A DNA stretch of 64,000 nt from Halomonas socia (GCF_010977575.1 NZ_CP048812.1:2914001-2978000); one strand, 5' to 3'; shown: positions 32,652 through 41,140, counted from the first letter of the stretch. Program-made: numbers and translations. The notes: generated by a model not told the origin, from the letters alone.

Positions 32652-33560
32652 ATGAATTTACGCTCTCTCGACCTCAATTTGCTCGTGGTTCTCGATGCGC
32701 TTCTGGATGAGGCACATGTCAGCCGTGCTGCCGACAGGCTTGCCATGTCACAGCCTGCTGCCTCCGCAGCATTGCAACGCTGCCGATATCTCTTCCGTGA
32801 CGAGCTTCTGGAGCGGGGCCGCGGCACGATGCGTCTAACGCCGAAAGCTGAGGCGTTGCGTGCTCCACTCAAATCGTTGCTGGCAGATGTAATTGGTTTA
32901 GTCGACCCGCCCCAGCCCCCGCTTAGCGATATTCGCCAGACTTTGCGTATCACCATGGCGGATTACCCGGCTATCTTTATGATTGGCTCCCTGCTGAGCT
33001 CCCTACAGGCTACAGCACCTGGTATCGACGTAACCGTGCAGCCCTGGCATGGGGCTGAGGCTGCGAAGGAGGCACTGGTTAGCGGGGCGAGCGACCTCGC
33101 ACTCTCTGTCTTTCCTCCCGCAGAAGATGACCTGTACCGTCAGCATCTTTTGGACGAGCATTACATTGTGGCAATGCGGGCGGAACATCCGGCGGCAACG
33201 AAGTTCACCCTCGAAGAGTGGCTGGCTTGGCCGCATATCTTCGTTTCGGGCCGGGGCGAAAACCGCGGGGCGCTCGACGCGGTATTAGCTGAGCGGGGAC
33301 TCTCTCGTCGGGTGGGAGTGGTTGTGCCGGCATTTGGCTTGGTCCCGGAATTGCTGCGCGGCACAAACATGGTAGCAATGCTGCCCTCGCATTGTGTTCC
33401 GTCGGAGGCTGGCCTGATTACATTCTCTCCACCCATCTCTGTGCCAGGATTTTCACTGCACCTGGCTTGGCACAAGCGGCGGACAGGAGATGTGGGTTTG
33501 CAGCATGTTGTAGAATTACTGTGCAAGATGCTAAGTGACGCGAGTGAGCCATTCTTATAA
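32652..33560 (+). CDS. LysR-family regulator (NodD/SyrM-like branch)
   Basis: LysR-type regulator of 302 aa: MNLRSLDLNLLVVLDALLDEAHVSRAADRLAMSQPAASAAL carries the HTH, and SDLALSVFPPAEDDLYRQHLLDE lies in the effector domain. The start pattern is that of the NodD/PcpR-like branch, common in alphaproteobacteria. No ribosome site is seen. It is divergent from the decayed oxidoreductase and the carotenoid oxygenase. Codon use is less GC-rich than in flanking modules. Confidence 0.88.
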   Translation: MNLRSLDLNLLVVLDALLDEAHVSRAADRLAMSQPAASAALQRCRYLFRDELLERGRGTMRLTPKAEALRAPLKSLLADVIGLVDPPQPPLSDIRQTLRITMADYPAIFMIGSLLSSLQATAPGIDVTVQPWHGAEAAKEALVSGASDLALSVFPPAEDDLYRQHLLDEHYIVAMRAEHPAATKFTLEEWLAWPHIFVSGRGENRGALDAVLAERGLSRRVGVVVPAFGLVPELLRGTNMVAMLPSHCVPSEAGLITFSPPISVPGFSLHLAWHKRRTGDVGLQHVVELLCKMLSDASEPFL

Positions 33561-33705
33561 CTGGCACGTCTGAAGACTAGGATGCTTTCAGCGATTTCTC
33601 TGGCCGTGCTCGCCTGATGGTCATGTTCGACCTGCTGCGTTTTCAGGCCCCCGGTTTCTTCCGAAGGGCCTTCAGGATGGGCTAGGGACAATGCGAATTC
33701 ACGAC

Positions 33706-34572
33706 TCAGGCTTCCGCCGCGACGTCGCGAGCCAAGTCGTGATAGCTCCGCAGAGGCCGGCCAAGAATGTTTTCCAGACGCTCGATGTCCCCCCGATCAG
33801 CGGACATGCCGTCGGATTGGAACCGCTCGGCCATTTTTCGCATATCGTATCCGTTCCAAGGCGGGCTGAACTCGCGCAGTGTTTGCTCGAAGGCTTGCGG
33901 GGTGCCGATATGAGTCACGGGGCGGGAGAGCGTTTCACTCCAGATGCGTGCAACGTCAGCGTCGGTAAGCGGGTCCGGGCCGACAAGGTTGAGTCGCTCC
34001 AGAGGTAAAAGCTGCGAAGACTGCGCTCGGCGCAGTAGCTCGATTGCGGCAATTTCGCCGATATCGCGTACGTCCACCATCTGCAGACCTTTGTCGCCAA
34101 TCGGCATCGGATAGATGCCTTGGCTCAGGATCGTGTCCTTCAACGAGACGTCGTTATTCATGTAATAGGCGGGGCGCAGAATTGTCGCCGCCAGGCCCGT
34201 CCGCTCGATCATGCGCTCCACCGCGAACTTGGCCGCGAAGTGAGGCACGTCCACGTAGCGGTCGCTATGGATCACCGAAAGGTAGACCACGCGGTCGATA
34301 CCCGCCTCTCGAGCGAGATTGAGCGTGATCAGTGCCTGGGTGAGTTCATCCGGAACGACGGCATTCAATAAAAACAGCGTGTTCACGCCGTCAAGTGCTG
34401 CTCGCATGGAATCGATGTCTAGCATCTCGCCTTTGGCAAGCGCGACTTCGTCAGGCAGATTGGCCGCCATCGGGTCGCGAACTAGGGCGCGGATATCAGC
34501 ACCACGCGAAACAAGCTGTTGAATGACCTGGCGACCCACTGTACCCGTGGCGCCGGTAACAAGAATGGTCAT
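33706..34572 (-). CDS. NmrA-like NAD(P)-binding protein (atypical SDR)
   Basis: NAD(P)-binding protein of 288 aa. The glycine motif GATGTVGRQVIQQL lies at 7-20, and no YxxxK catalytic pair is visible, so it belongs with NmrA/HSCARG-type atypical SDRs or QorB-like quinone reductases. LNAVVPDELTQALITLNLAREAGIDRVVYLSV is the conserved middle. It may sense the NADPH/NADP ratio or reduce quinones. CGGAG 8 bases before the ATG sets the start. It is divergent from the LysR gene at 34675, which has a large palindrome at its start. Confidence 0.88.
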   Translation of the reverse strand: MTILVTGATGTVGRQVIQQLVSRGADIRALVRDPMAANLPDEVALAKGEMLDIDSMRAALDGVNTLFLLNAVVPDELTQALITLNLAREAGIDRVVYLSVIHSDRYVDVPHFAAKFAVERMIERTGLAATILRPAYYMNNDVSLKDTILSQGIYPMPIGDKGLQMVDVRDIGEIAAIELLRRAQSSQLLPLERLNLVGPDPLTDADVARIWSETLSRPVTHIGTPQAFEQTLREFSPPWNGYDMRKMAERFQSDGMSADRGDIERLENILGRPLRSYHDLARDVAAEA

Positions 34573-34653
34573 GGCAAATACTCCGTGTCTTTGGATATGC
34601 CGCCAATCTAGCAGGTCAAATGTGGTACAAATAGACGTAACTATTGGACGTTA

Positions 34654-34682
34654 AGTCTCATAAATGGAACATTTATGAGACT
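34654..34682. promoter_or_regulatory. 29-bp perfect palindrome covering the LysR start codon
   Basis: Seen directly: AGTCTCATAAAT-GGAAC-ATTTATGAGACT, 12-bp perfect arms. The right arm contains the ATG (34675-34677) of the LysR gene. A shorter dyad, ATAG-N6-CTAT, lies at 34631-34644. Binding here would block its own transcription or translation. Confidence 0.75.
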
Positions 34683-35604
34683 GAAAGCCCTTTCAGATTT
34701 CAATCTCGTGGCTCGACACGGTGGTTTCAGTCGAGCCGCTGAGGTTGCGCATCGACCAAAGGCAACGCTATCGCGACATGTTCGGGATCTAGAGCTTGAT
34801 CTCGGCGTACGCCTGCTTGAGCGCGGAGGACACCGGCTTCAGCTCACGGAGGAAGGACGCGCCTTGTACGAGCGGACAGGGCAGCTACTGATCGAGATCG
34901 TAGAGGCTGCTCAGGAAGTCGCCACTGCCAGGGAGCGCCCGCGCGGTCGCCTCAGGATTAGTGCGCCGCTCCTGTTTTCCCAAGTTGTGCTGGGGCGTCT
35001 TGCAGCGGAATTCGCCTTGTGCAATCCCGAGGTCAAGATCGAGGTCACATTGGAAGACCGAAACGTGGACATGGTCGAGGAGGGATACGACCTTGTGATT
35101 CGCGTGAATCCTGACCCTAATGAAACTTTGATTGGGCGTTGCTTCCTGCGTGACCGCCGAGTGATAGTTGCGCCACCCTCGTTAGCACTACCAGGCGAGG
35201 GCCAAGCGGTGCCGGCCGTGCTGCTTGGTACTACCGGTGTCCCTCAGTCCTGGCGTCTACGTGGTGCCGATGGAGTCGTCATGCTGCGTCCGGAACCGGT
35301 ATTGCGGCTGTCTTCGCTGTTCATGGTACGTGACGCCGTTCGCACTGGCATTGGTGCCGCGCTACTGCCGTTGTCCATGATCAGTAAGGACCTGGCTAAC
35401 GGTCAGCTGACTGTCTGGGGAGAGTTCGAGGCACCGGAAATCGAACTGTGGGCACTCTACCCATCGAGGCGGCTGTTGAGCCGCCGGGTATCCGCATTCT
35501 TGGAACATCTGAGGCGCGCTTTTCCGAACGCGACTTCCGGCGACCTAGCACACTTCATCGACGTGGAGCCCTCTCGTCAGCGAAGCGGTCAGCAGACCTC
35601 ATAG
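34675..35604 (+). CDS. LysR-family regulator
   Basis: LysR-type regulator of 309 aa: FNLVARHGGFSRAAEVAHRPKATLSRHVRDLELDLGVRLLERG is the HTH, and RGRLRISAPLLFSQVVLGRLAAEFALCNPEVKIEVTLEDR opens the effector domain. The pattern is that of the group regulating neighbouring NAD(P)H quinone oxidoreductases. It is divergent from the NmrA-like gene, its likely target. Its ATG lies inside the palindrome at 34654-34682, pointing to tight autoregulation. Composition is less GC-rich than in the modules to the right. Confidence 0.88.
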   Translation: MRLKALSDFNLVARHGGFSRAAEVAHRPKATLSRHVRDLELDLGVRLLERGGHRLQLTEEGRALYERTGQLLIEIVEAAQEVATARERPRGRLRISAPLLFSQVVLGRLAAEFALCNPEVKIEVTLEDRNVDMVEEGYDLVIRVNPDPNETLIGRCFLRDRRVIVAPPSLALPGEGQAVPAVLLGTTGVPQSWRLRGADGVVMLRPEPVLRLSSLFMVRDAVRTGIGAALLPLSMISKDLANGQLTVWGEFEAPEIELWALYPSRRLLSRRVSAFLEHLRRAFPNATSGDLAHFIDVEPSRQRSGQQTS

Positions 35605-35620
35605 CGAGCAACGGCGAGTG

Positions 35621-35641
35621 CCGGGGCGGTTGCCGCCCCGG
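35621..35641. terminator. GC-rich hairpin between convergent genes
   Basis: CCGGGGCGG-TTG-CCGCCCCGG, a perfect 9-bp stem with a 3-base loop, between the LysR stop (35604) and the end of the azoreductase gene (35671). There is no T-run on either side, so termination is plausible but unproven. It also marks the return to GC-rich DNA. Confidence 0.5.
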
Positions 35642-35670
35642 GGGGCGGCCATCCGGGAAAATACCACCGG

Positions 35671-36390
35671 TCATGCCGGTTGAGGCAGGCGTTGCGCTAT
35701 CGCTTCGGCGTGCATGTTCTCGACCAGTCGATCGATACCCGCCAGGGCGCTTTCGACCGAGGCGGCCAAGGCGTCACCGCCTTCCTCCTGGTGCTCGACG
35801 GCAATGTCATGGAAGCCGCCGATACCGATGAACTGCAGGGCGGTGCGAGCGCTCGGCTCCAGGTGATTGAAGGGGGCCAAGGGGCCCTGTCGGTCGAAGC
35901 CGAATCCACCCCGCGATGAGAGCAGCACCGCGTGACGGGGACGGTCGGCCAGCAGCGGCACGTAGTGTTCCAGCGGAACGTAGGGATGGGCACCGTACTG
36001 CATGTCAAAATCGACCGTGCGGCCGATGCGGACGATATTGTCGATCCAGGCCTTGAAGGCGGCCGGCGGTCCGAAATTGTACAGGGGAGCGCCAAGCACG
36101 AGGATGTCGGCCCGTACGACCTCATCGACCAGGGCATCGCTCTCGGCAAGCACGGCTTGCATTGCCTCCGTTTTTTGCTCATCCGGCGTGAATTCCGCTT
36201 CGATCCACTCGACGCTGGTCAGTGGAGGCGGGTTGGCGCCGATGTCGCGATAGACGATCTCGGCGTTCGGCTCCAAGGCACGCCAGCGGGAAACGAAGTG
36301 GTGGGTCAGCCGGCGGGTATGCGAGCCGTGGTCGTGGCTACCGGCGCGACCGGGGCGTGGGCTGGCATCGAGGTGGAGTAAGCGCGTCAT
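35671..36390 (-). CDS. FMN-dependent NADH-azoreductase (AzoR type), copy 1
   Basis: Flavodoxin-fold oxidoreductase of 239 aa reducing azo dyes or quinones with NAD(P)H. It starts MTRLLHLDASPRPGRAGSHDHG; the AzoR core LVLGAPLYNFGPPAAFKAWIDNIVRIGRTVDF lies around 100-130, and VLLSSRGGFGFD follows. It is about 35 residues longer than E. coli AzoR. AAGGAG 8 bases before the ATG at 36390 sets the start. It is divergent from the LysR gene at 36530; the same pair recurs at 52837/53694, and the two azoreductases are clearly paralogous. Confidence 0.9.
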   Translation of the reverse strand: MTRLLHLDASPRPGRAGSHDHGSHTRRLTHHFVSRWRALEPNAEIVYRDIGANPPPLTSVEWIEAEFTPDEQKTEAMQAVLAESDALVDEVVRADILVLGAPLYNFGPPAAFKAWIDNIVRIGRTVDFDMQYGAHPYVPLEHYVPLLADRPRHAVLLSSRGGFGFDRQGPLAPFNHLEPSARTALQFIGIGGFHDIAVEHQEEGGDALAASVESALAGIDRLVENMHAEAIAQRLPQPA

Positions 36391-36529
36391 GGGATTTCTC
36401 CTTCGCTGGGTGTAGGATCTCTTGAGTGAGTTGTTTTCAGCCTTGCTTGCGGCTCGTTTCATCAAGCCAGAAGCCTCGTAAGGCGACAAACGATGATTCT
36501 TTTTCGATAGTGGAAAATAAAACTCAGCC

Positions 36530-37450
36530 ATGATGCCTCGACGACTTCCCTCGCTCTCCGCCCTTCGCGCCTTCGAGGCGGCGGCGCGACACCGCAGTGC
36601 CAAGCGGGCAGCCGAGGAGCTTTCGGTCACGCCGACGGCCATCAGCCATCAGATTCGCCAGCTCGAGGAGAGCCTGGGGGTGGCACTGTTCGTGCGTCGT
36701 CCACGGCAGCTGGTGCTGACGGCTCAGGGCCAGGTGCTGCTCACCGTGCTGAGCGACTCCTTCGATGCCATCGCCGAAACAGTGACCAAGCTGCGTCGTC
36801 CGCCGGCGCGGCAGGCGGTAACGCTCTCCACCACGCCGGCCGTGGCCGCGCGCTGGCTGCTGCCCTGGGTGTGCCTGCTACGCGATGCCCACCCGCAGAT
36901 CGACTTGAGCATTCAGGTCTCCCACGAGGCGGTCGCTCTGGATGGCATCGTTGCCGACATGGCGATTCGCTATGGCGAGGGTCCCTGGCCAGGGCTGGTC
37001 GCCGAGAAGCTGTTCGACAATGTGTTCGTGCCCGTCTGCAGCCCCTCGCTTGGGTTGCGCGAACCTGCCGAACTGGTGCGCTACACCCTGCTCCATTTCT
37101 CTTCACCCACGCCGGTGGGCTGGGCGGCCTGGCAGCGCCAGGTTCAGGTGCCGGGGCTGGATGTCAGCGCCAGCTTGTTGTTCTCCGACGAGACGCATGG
37201 TATCGCTGCCGCCTTGGATGGCCAGGGCGTGGCTCTGATGAGCCGATACCTGATCGAGGAGGAGTTGCGCCAGGGGCGCCTGGTTCAGCCGTTCGGCCCC
37301 GAGATCGAGGCCGCTCCCTTCCAACTCGTCTACCCGCCTGAGCGGCGTGAGGAGCCGGCTATTGCCGCCGTGCATGACTGGATCATCGGGTTGATGGACC
37401 CTCTGTCCAGGGAGAGCGGCTGCCGTGCGATAGTCGAGCGCCATTCATGA
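36530..37450 (+). CDS. LysR-family regulator (GcvA-like), copy 1
   Basis: LysR-type regulator of 306 aa of the GcvA branch: RRLPSLSALRAFEAAARHRSAKRAAEELSVTPTAISHQIRQLEE holds the HTH, and VTLSTTPAVAARWLLPWV opens the effector domain, with DMAIRYGEGPWPGL typical of the group. It shares long identical segments with the LysR at 53694 (LRAFEAAARHRS, FSDE, IRYG). It is divergent from azoreductase copy 1. Its stop overlaps the convergent sigma factor gene by six bases (TCATGA). Confidence 0.9.
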   Translation: MMPRRLPSLSALRAFEAAARHRSAKRAAEELSVTPTAISHQIRQLEESLGVALFVRRPRQLVLTAQGQVLLTVLSDSFDAIAETVTKLRRPPARQAVTLSTTPAVAARWLLPWVCLLRDAHPQIDLSIQVSHEAVALDGIVADMAIRYGEGPWPGLVAEKLFDNVFVPVCSPSLGLREPAELVRYTLLHFSSPTPVGWAAWQRQVQVPGLDVSASLLFSDETHGIAAALDGQGVALMSRYLIEEELRQGRLVQPFGPEIEAAPFQLVYPPERREEPAIAAVHDWIIGLMDPLSRESGCRAIVERHS

Positions 37451-38332
37451 CGTCAGCCGTGCCAGCTTGTCGGGATTGCGCATGATGAAGATGTCTGTGA
37501 CCTGGCCCGAAGGGTCGAAACCGAAGGTCACCACGGCTGTGACGTTGCCCTGCTGGTGCAGGACGATGCCGCGACCGCCGTTGATATCGGCCTCGAACCA
37601 TTGGTAATCGGCCCAGTAGCCGCGCAGCCGGTTCACCAGGAAGGCAAGCACTTCCCCCAGGCCATGCAGCGGCTCGAGCAGGGTAGGAACCTTGCCGCCA
37701 CCATCGGCGCTGAGGCGAACCTCGGCCGAGAGCAGGTTCGCGAGCTGCGCCGTGGCACCTTCGGTGATGGCGAGCCGGAACGCTTCCAGCAGCGCCTGCT
37801 GTCGCTCGCGTGGCGGGGCGTGCCTTGCCTCGGCTGCCTGCAGGTTGGCGCGTGCCCGGGACACCAGTTTGCGGCAGGCCGGCTCCTTGAGTTCGAGCAT
37901 GGAGGCGATCTCGGCGTAGGGCGTGTCGAATATCTCGTGCAGCAGATAGGCGGCACGCTCCTTGGGCGAGAGGCGCTCGAGCAGTAGCAGAAAGGCGGTG
38001 GAGAGCGAATCGGCCAGCTGCATGCTGCGTTCCGCATCGGATACGACGGTGGTCGGGATGGGCTCGGGCAGCCAGGCGCCGACATAATCGACCCGGGCGC
38101 GGTGGGCGTTGCCCAACAGGTCGAGGCAGCGCCGCGTGCAGGTCGTGGTCAGCCAGGCGTGGGGAGTGTCGATCGTCTGTCGATCCGCTGCCTGCCACTT
38201 GAGAAAGGTGTCCTGCACCGCATCCTCGGCGTCGGCGCGCGAGCCAAGGATGCGATAGGCCAGCCCCAGCAGCATGGGGCGGGCCTCTTCAAAGCGATGC
38301 AGGTCGAAGTGAAGCAAGTCGGTAGGTGACAT
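37445..38332 (-). CDS. ECF sigma factor with SnoaL-like C-terminal domain (ECF41 type)
   Basis: RNA polymerase sigma factor of 295 aa. Region 2 covers about 8-75 (FEEARPMLLGLAYRILGSRADAEDAVQDTFLKW), region 4 about 118-175 (LSPKERAAYLLHEIFDTPYAEIASML, ACRKLVSRARANL), and a SnoaL/NTF2-like domain about 185-295 with the ECF41 linker. In ECF41 this extension controls activity in place of a separate anti-sigma. It follows the monooxygenase gene with a TGATG overlap, so translation is coupled. ECF41 sigmas usually drive such neighbouring genes. Confidence 0.88.
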   Translation of the reverse strand: MSPTDLLHFDLHRFEEARPMLLGLAYRILGSRADAEDAVQDTFLKWQAADRQTIDTPHAWLTTTCTRRCLDLLGNAHRARVDYVGAWLPEPIPTTVVSDAERSMQLADSLSTAFLLLLERLSPKERAAYLLHEIFDTPYAEIASMLELKEPACRKLVSRARANLQAAEARHAPPRERQQALLEAFRLAITEGATAQLANLLSAEVRLSADGGGKVPTLLEPLHGLGEVLAFLVNRLRGYWADYQWFEADINGGRGIVLHQQGNVTAVVTFGFDPSGQVTDIFIMRNPDKLARLTS

Positions 38333-38664
38333 CACGCTTTCTCGGTTACTGAGGCTGACTTGTCCTTGGCCCAGGCCACGGTGGCGGCGCGGATTTCGGG
38401 CGGATGGGCAAGCAGGGGCGTTACCGCGGCGACATAGGCTTCGTATGCCGGTCCCTGCATGAAGGCCTGCGGATCCGCACCGTCGGCATAGCGCTGGAAG
38501 ACGCGAATCGTGTTGGGATCGCCATCATCGTAGCAGTAGAAATAGGCGTCATGGGCCTGACGTACCTCGATGCTTGGCATCAGATGGGTCTCCCACACGC
38601 GCCGCACCTCGTCGCGCTTGCCGGGCAGTGCCTTGTGAGTGATGAAAAGCGTGCTCTGGCTCAT
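38332..38664 (-). CDS. Antibiotic biosynthesis monooxygenase (ABM) domain protein
   Basis: Dimeric alpha-beta-barrel protein of 110 aa of the ABM type: STLFITHKALPGKRDEVRRVWETHLMPSI, then YFYCYDDGDPNTIRVFQRYADG and GPAYEAYVAAVTPLL. It may be a cofactor-free oxygenase; no substrate can be named. The ATG at 38664 has AGGAG 6 bases upstream; the longer frame to 38727 is not supported. It precedes the ECF41-type sigma gene with a one-base overlap and is probably part of its regulon. Confidence 0.85.
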   Translation of the reverse strand: MSQSTLFITHKALPGKRDEVRRVWETHLMPSIEVRQAHDAYFYCYDDGDPNTIRVFQRYADGADPQAFMQGPAYEAYVAAVTPLLAHPPEIRAATVAWAKDKSASVTEKA

Positions 38665-38832
38665 GTGTGGCTCCTGAATCGTTGGGGTGAAATCGAGAAA
38701 TGATGGCCGAATGGCCGTCACTGTCATGACGATTCAGGTGGGCGCGGTGTGACATGCATGGCTTGGGAGGTCAGGGCAGCCGAATGGCCGTGTACCTCGA
38801 GGCATGCCGCCCGGCGGCCAAGGTCCGCACTT

Positions 38833-39276
38833 TCATGGACCGGCTTGCCGAGCGGCCTCCTTTTCGTAGTTGATCATCCAGACGACGCCGAATCGGTCCG
38901 TCAGCATGCCGAAGCGGTGCGCCCAGAAGGTCTCTTCGAGGGGCATCTCCACGCTGCCGTTGTCGGCCAGCGCATTGAAGAGCCGTTCGGCCTCCTGCAC
39001 CGAGTCGACGCCGACCGCAATGCTCGCGCCCTTGATGCCTTCGTAGGGCGCCGGGCAGAAGGGGGCATTATCCGAGGCCATCAACGTTTGATCGCCGATA
39101 CGCAGTCGGGCATGCATGACCAGGTTGCTGGCTTCCTCGGATAGATCCATTGCTTCGCTATCGGGCATTTCGGCGTAGGTGGACATGGCCTCGAGCTTGG
39201 CGTCGAAGCAGCGCTGATAGAACGCGAAGGCATCGCGGCAGTTGCCGTCGAAGATCAGGTAGGTGGAAAGCTGCAT
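38833..39276 (-). CDS. VOC family protein (PhnB-like)
   Basis: VOC protein of 147 aa of the PhnB/3-demethylubiquinone-methyltransferase-like type: LSTYLIFDGNCRDAFAFYQRCF, VMHARLRIGDQTLMASDNAP, VGVDSVQEAERLFNALADNG and WAHRFGMLTDRFGVVWMINYE, all in the usual order. Function is unknown. It stands between the WYL regulator (39354) and the ABM/sigma pair on the same strand, with 168 bp to the ABM gene, so it may belong to the ECF41 target set. Confidence 0.88.
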   Translation of the reverse strand: MQLSTYLIFDGNCRDAFAFYQRCFDAKLEAMSTYAEMPDSEAMDLSEEASNLVMHARLRIGDQTLMASDNAPFCPAPYEGIKGASIAVGVDSVQEAERLFNALADNGSVEMPLEETFWAHRFGMLTDRFGVVWMINYEKEAARQAGP

Positions 39277-39353
39277 GGCGGGTCTCCAGGGGATCGTTGT
39301 CGGTTCTACTTCCCTTCATCGATTCACCCTAGTCGATTTCGACGCTCCCTCGA

Positions 39354-40307
39354 TCATTTTCTCTCTGCCAGGCGCTGGAGGCGGGCGGCCTGCTGGGCGA
39401 GGGCGTCGCAAAGCTCCGGTGGGTCGAGGATCTCGAAGTCGAACGGCTGGTGGGCCAACTGGCGGGCGAACCAGGTCAAGCTGTCGGTGCGGGCGTGCAG
39501 CATCACGGCGTTTCCGTCGGGCGTGAACACGCCGATATTGCGGCCCAGTTCTTCAACGGCATGGGTAAGGTCGGTGTGCAGGCGCACGCTGACGGCGATG
39601 GCGCGGGGCAGGCTGGCGATGCTGTGTGCCAGGTGCTCGGCCGGGTCGAAGTCTGCCGGTCGTTCGAAGCTGGCCTCGAGCGGTGTGGCCTCAATGATGC
39701 GGTCGAGCCGGAAGCTGCGCAGGTCGCGGCGCAGATGGCACCAGCCGCTGACGTACCAGCGCCCACCGCGAAAGACCAGGCCGTAGGGGTTGAGCATCCT
39801 ACGGGTGGCTTGATTGCGGTCGTCCCGGTAGTCGAGCCGGACCCGCTGGCGTGCCTGGGTGGCGGTGGCGAACAAGACCAGCAGGCGCTCGTCTCCCGGC
39901 GCCCTTGCCGAAGGCAGTTCCAGCCGGGCGCTCTCGCTCAGCGCCTGCGCCTGTTTTTTCAACCTGGCGGGCATGACCCGCTCCAGCTTGGCGCGTGCGG
40001 TTTCCAGCGCCGGCGCGGTCTCGGCGATGCCTAGCCCCTGTGCGGCGAGCAGCCCCAACGAGACGGCCAGCGCCTCATCGCTGTTGAACATCAACGGCGG
40101 CAGTTTGAAGCCCGGCATCAGGCGGTAGCCACCATGCCGCCCCCGCTCGGTGGTAACGGGAATACCGAGCTCTTCCAAGGCCTGGATGTAGCGTCGTAGC
40201 GTTCGACGATCGACATCCAGCCGCTCGGCCAGCTCCCGGCCGCTCATATGGCGGTGGGTCTGCAGCAGTTCGAGGAGTGTCAGCACGCGAACGGTAGGAT
40301 TGGCCAC
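39354..40307 (-). CDS. YafY-type regulator with HTH and WYL domain
   Basis: Regulator of 317 aa with an N-terminal winged HTH (VRVLTLLELLQTHRHMSGRELAERLDVDRRTLRRYIQALEELGIPV), a linker helix region, and a WYL domain after about residue 140 (VRLDYRDDRNQATRRMLNPYGLVFRGGRWYVSGWCHLRRDLRSF). WYL domains bind nucleic acid or small ligands. It is divergent from the GST gene at 40418; the TAAATAGG inverted repeat at 40324-40350 lies 17 bases from its start. Confidence 0.9.
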   Translation of the reverse strand: MANPTVRVLTLLELLQTHRHMSGRELAERLDVDRRTLRRYIQALEELGIPVTTERGRHGGYRLMPGFKLPPLMFNSDEALAVSLGLLAAQGLGIAETAPALETARAKLERVMPARLKKQAQALSESARLELPSARAPGDERLLVLFATATQARQRVRLDYRDDRNQATRRMLNPYGLVFRGGRWYVSGWCHLRRDLRSFRLDRIIEATPLEASFERPADFDPAEHLAHSIASLPRAIAVSVRLHTDLTHAVEELGRNIGVFTPDGNAVMLHARTDSLTWFARQLAHQPFDFEILDPPELCDALAQQAARLQRLAERK

Positions 40308-40323
40308 GCTGAATTTCCCGTCA

Positions 40324-40350
40324 TAAATAGGGCATGATCTGTCCTATTTA
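40324..40350. promoter_or_regulatory. WYL-regulator operator TAAATAGG-N11-CCTATTTA
   Basis: Perfect 8-bp arms with an 11-bp spacer between the YafY-type regulator (start 40307) and the GST gene (start 40418). One inner pair (C/G at 40333/40341) also matches. The A+T-rich arms resemble -10 elements. Confidence 0.65.
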
Positions 40351-40417
40351 GCCATTACCTTGCTGTCATGGCCAGGACGTAACCGCCTGGTCGCATCCAA
40401 CAGCAAGGAGATATCCG

Positions 40418-41140
40418 ATGGAACCTGTACTTTTCTATGGCGTACCGCAAGGCTGTTCGTTCGGCTCTATCGTGGCGCTCGAGTGGCAGGGCCAGCCCTA
40501 CCGGCTGTGCCGCATCGAGATGATGGAGCAGCCCTGGGCCCCGCTCTATGCCAAGGTCAATCCGCTTTTCAAGACTCCTGCGTTGCTACTCGAAGATGGA
40601 GAGCCTCTTACCGAGAGCCTGGCGATCCTGCAGCACCTGGCGGCACGCGACCTCAGCAGGCGGCTGGGCTTCGAACAGGGCAGCCGGGAATTCGACCGCC
40701 TCAACCAGATGCTGGCCTACCTCACCACGGACTTCTTCGCGGCCTTCGGGCCACTCTGGACGCTTTATGACACCCAAGGAATGAGCGGCGTGGAGCAGGA
40801 ATTGCTGCGCCGGTTGGGTCGTGAGCAGGTCGCGGAGGGCTGCGCCTACCTCAACGGATTGCTGGTCGAGCGGGAGTGGCTGCTGGGCGATGCGCGCAGC
40901 ATGGCGGATGCCTACTTCGTCGGCATCGCCCGCTGGGCCGAGTATCACCGGCTTTTCGACCTGAAGCAGGAATATCCGAACCTGGCGCGGCACCTGGCGA
41001 GGCTCAGGAGTGACTCGGCCGTGCAGTTTGCCGAAGCCATCGAGCGCGGCGAACAGCCGACGGGGCAGGGGCACTTCAGGGGGCATGTCAGCCTGAAAGA
41101 ACTCGAGCCGCGCTTGGCTCCTGACGCACTGTCCGCCTAA
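40418..41140 (+). CDS. Glutathione S-transferase family protein
   Basis: GST-fold protein of 240 aa with a thioredoxin-like N-terminal domain (MEPVLFYGVPQGCSFGSIVALEW; KTPALLLEDGEPLTESLAILQHL contains the cis-Pro and Glu-Ser glutathione contacts) and an all-helical C-terminal domain (FDRLNQMLAYLTTDFFAAFG, WLLGDARSMADAYFVGIARWAEY). It should conjugate or bind glutathione in the cytoplasm. AAGGAGA precedes the ATG. It is divergent from the WYL regulator, which probably controls it through the operator at 40324. Confidence 0.9.
   Translation: MEPVLFYGVPQGCSFGSIVALEWQGQPYRLCRIEMMEQPWAPLYAKVNPLFKTPALLLEDGEPLTESLAILQHLAARDLSRRLGFEQGSREFDRLNQMLAYLTTDFFAAFGPLWTLYDTQGMSGVEQELLRRLGREQVAEGCAYLNGLLVEREWLLGDARSMADAYFVGIARWAEYHRLFDLKQEYPNLARHLARLRSDSAVQFAEAIERGEQPTGQGHFRGHVSLKELEPRLAPDALSA

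Noticed and set aside
33161-33691. 176-codon minus-strand frame between LysR and NmrA genes
   Set aside because: Mostly antisense to LysR; the start region shows no promoter or ribosome site.
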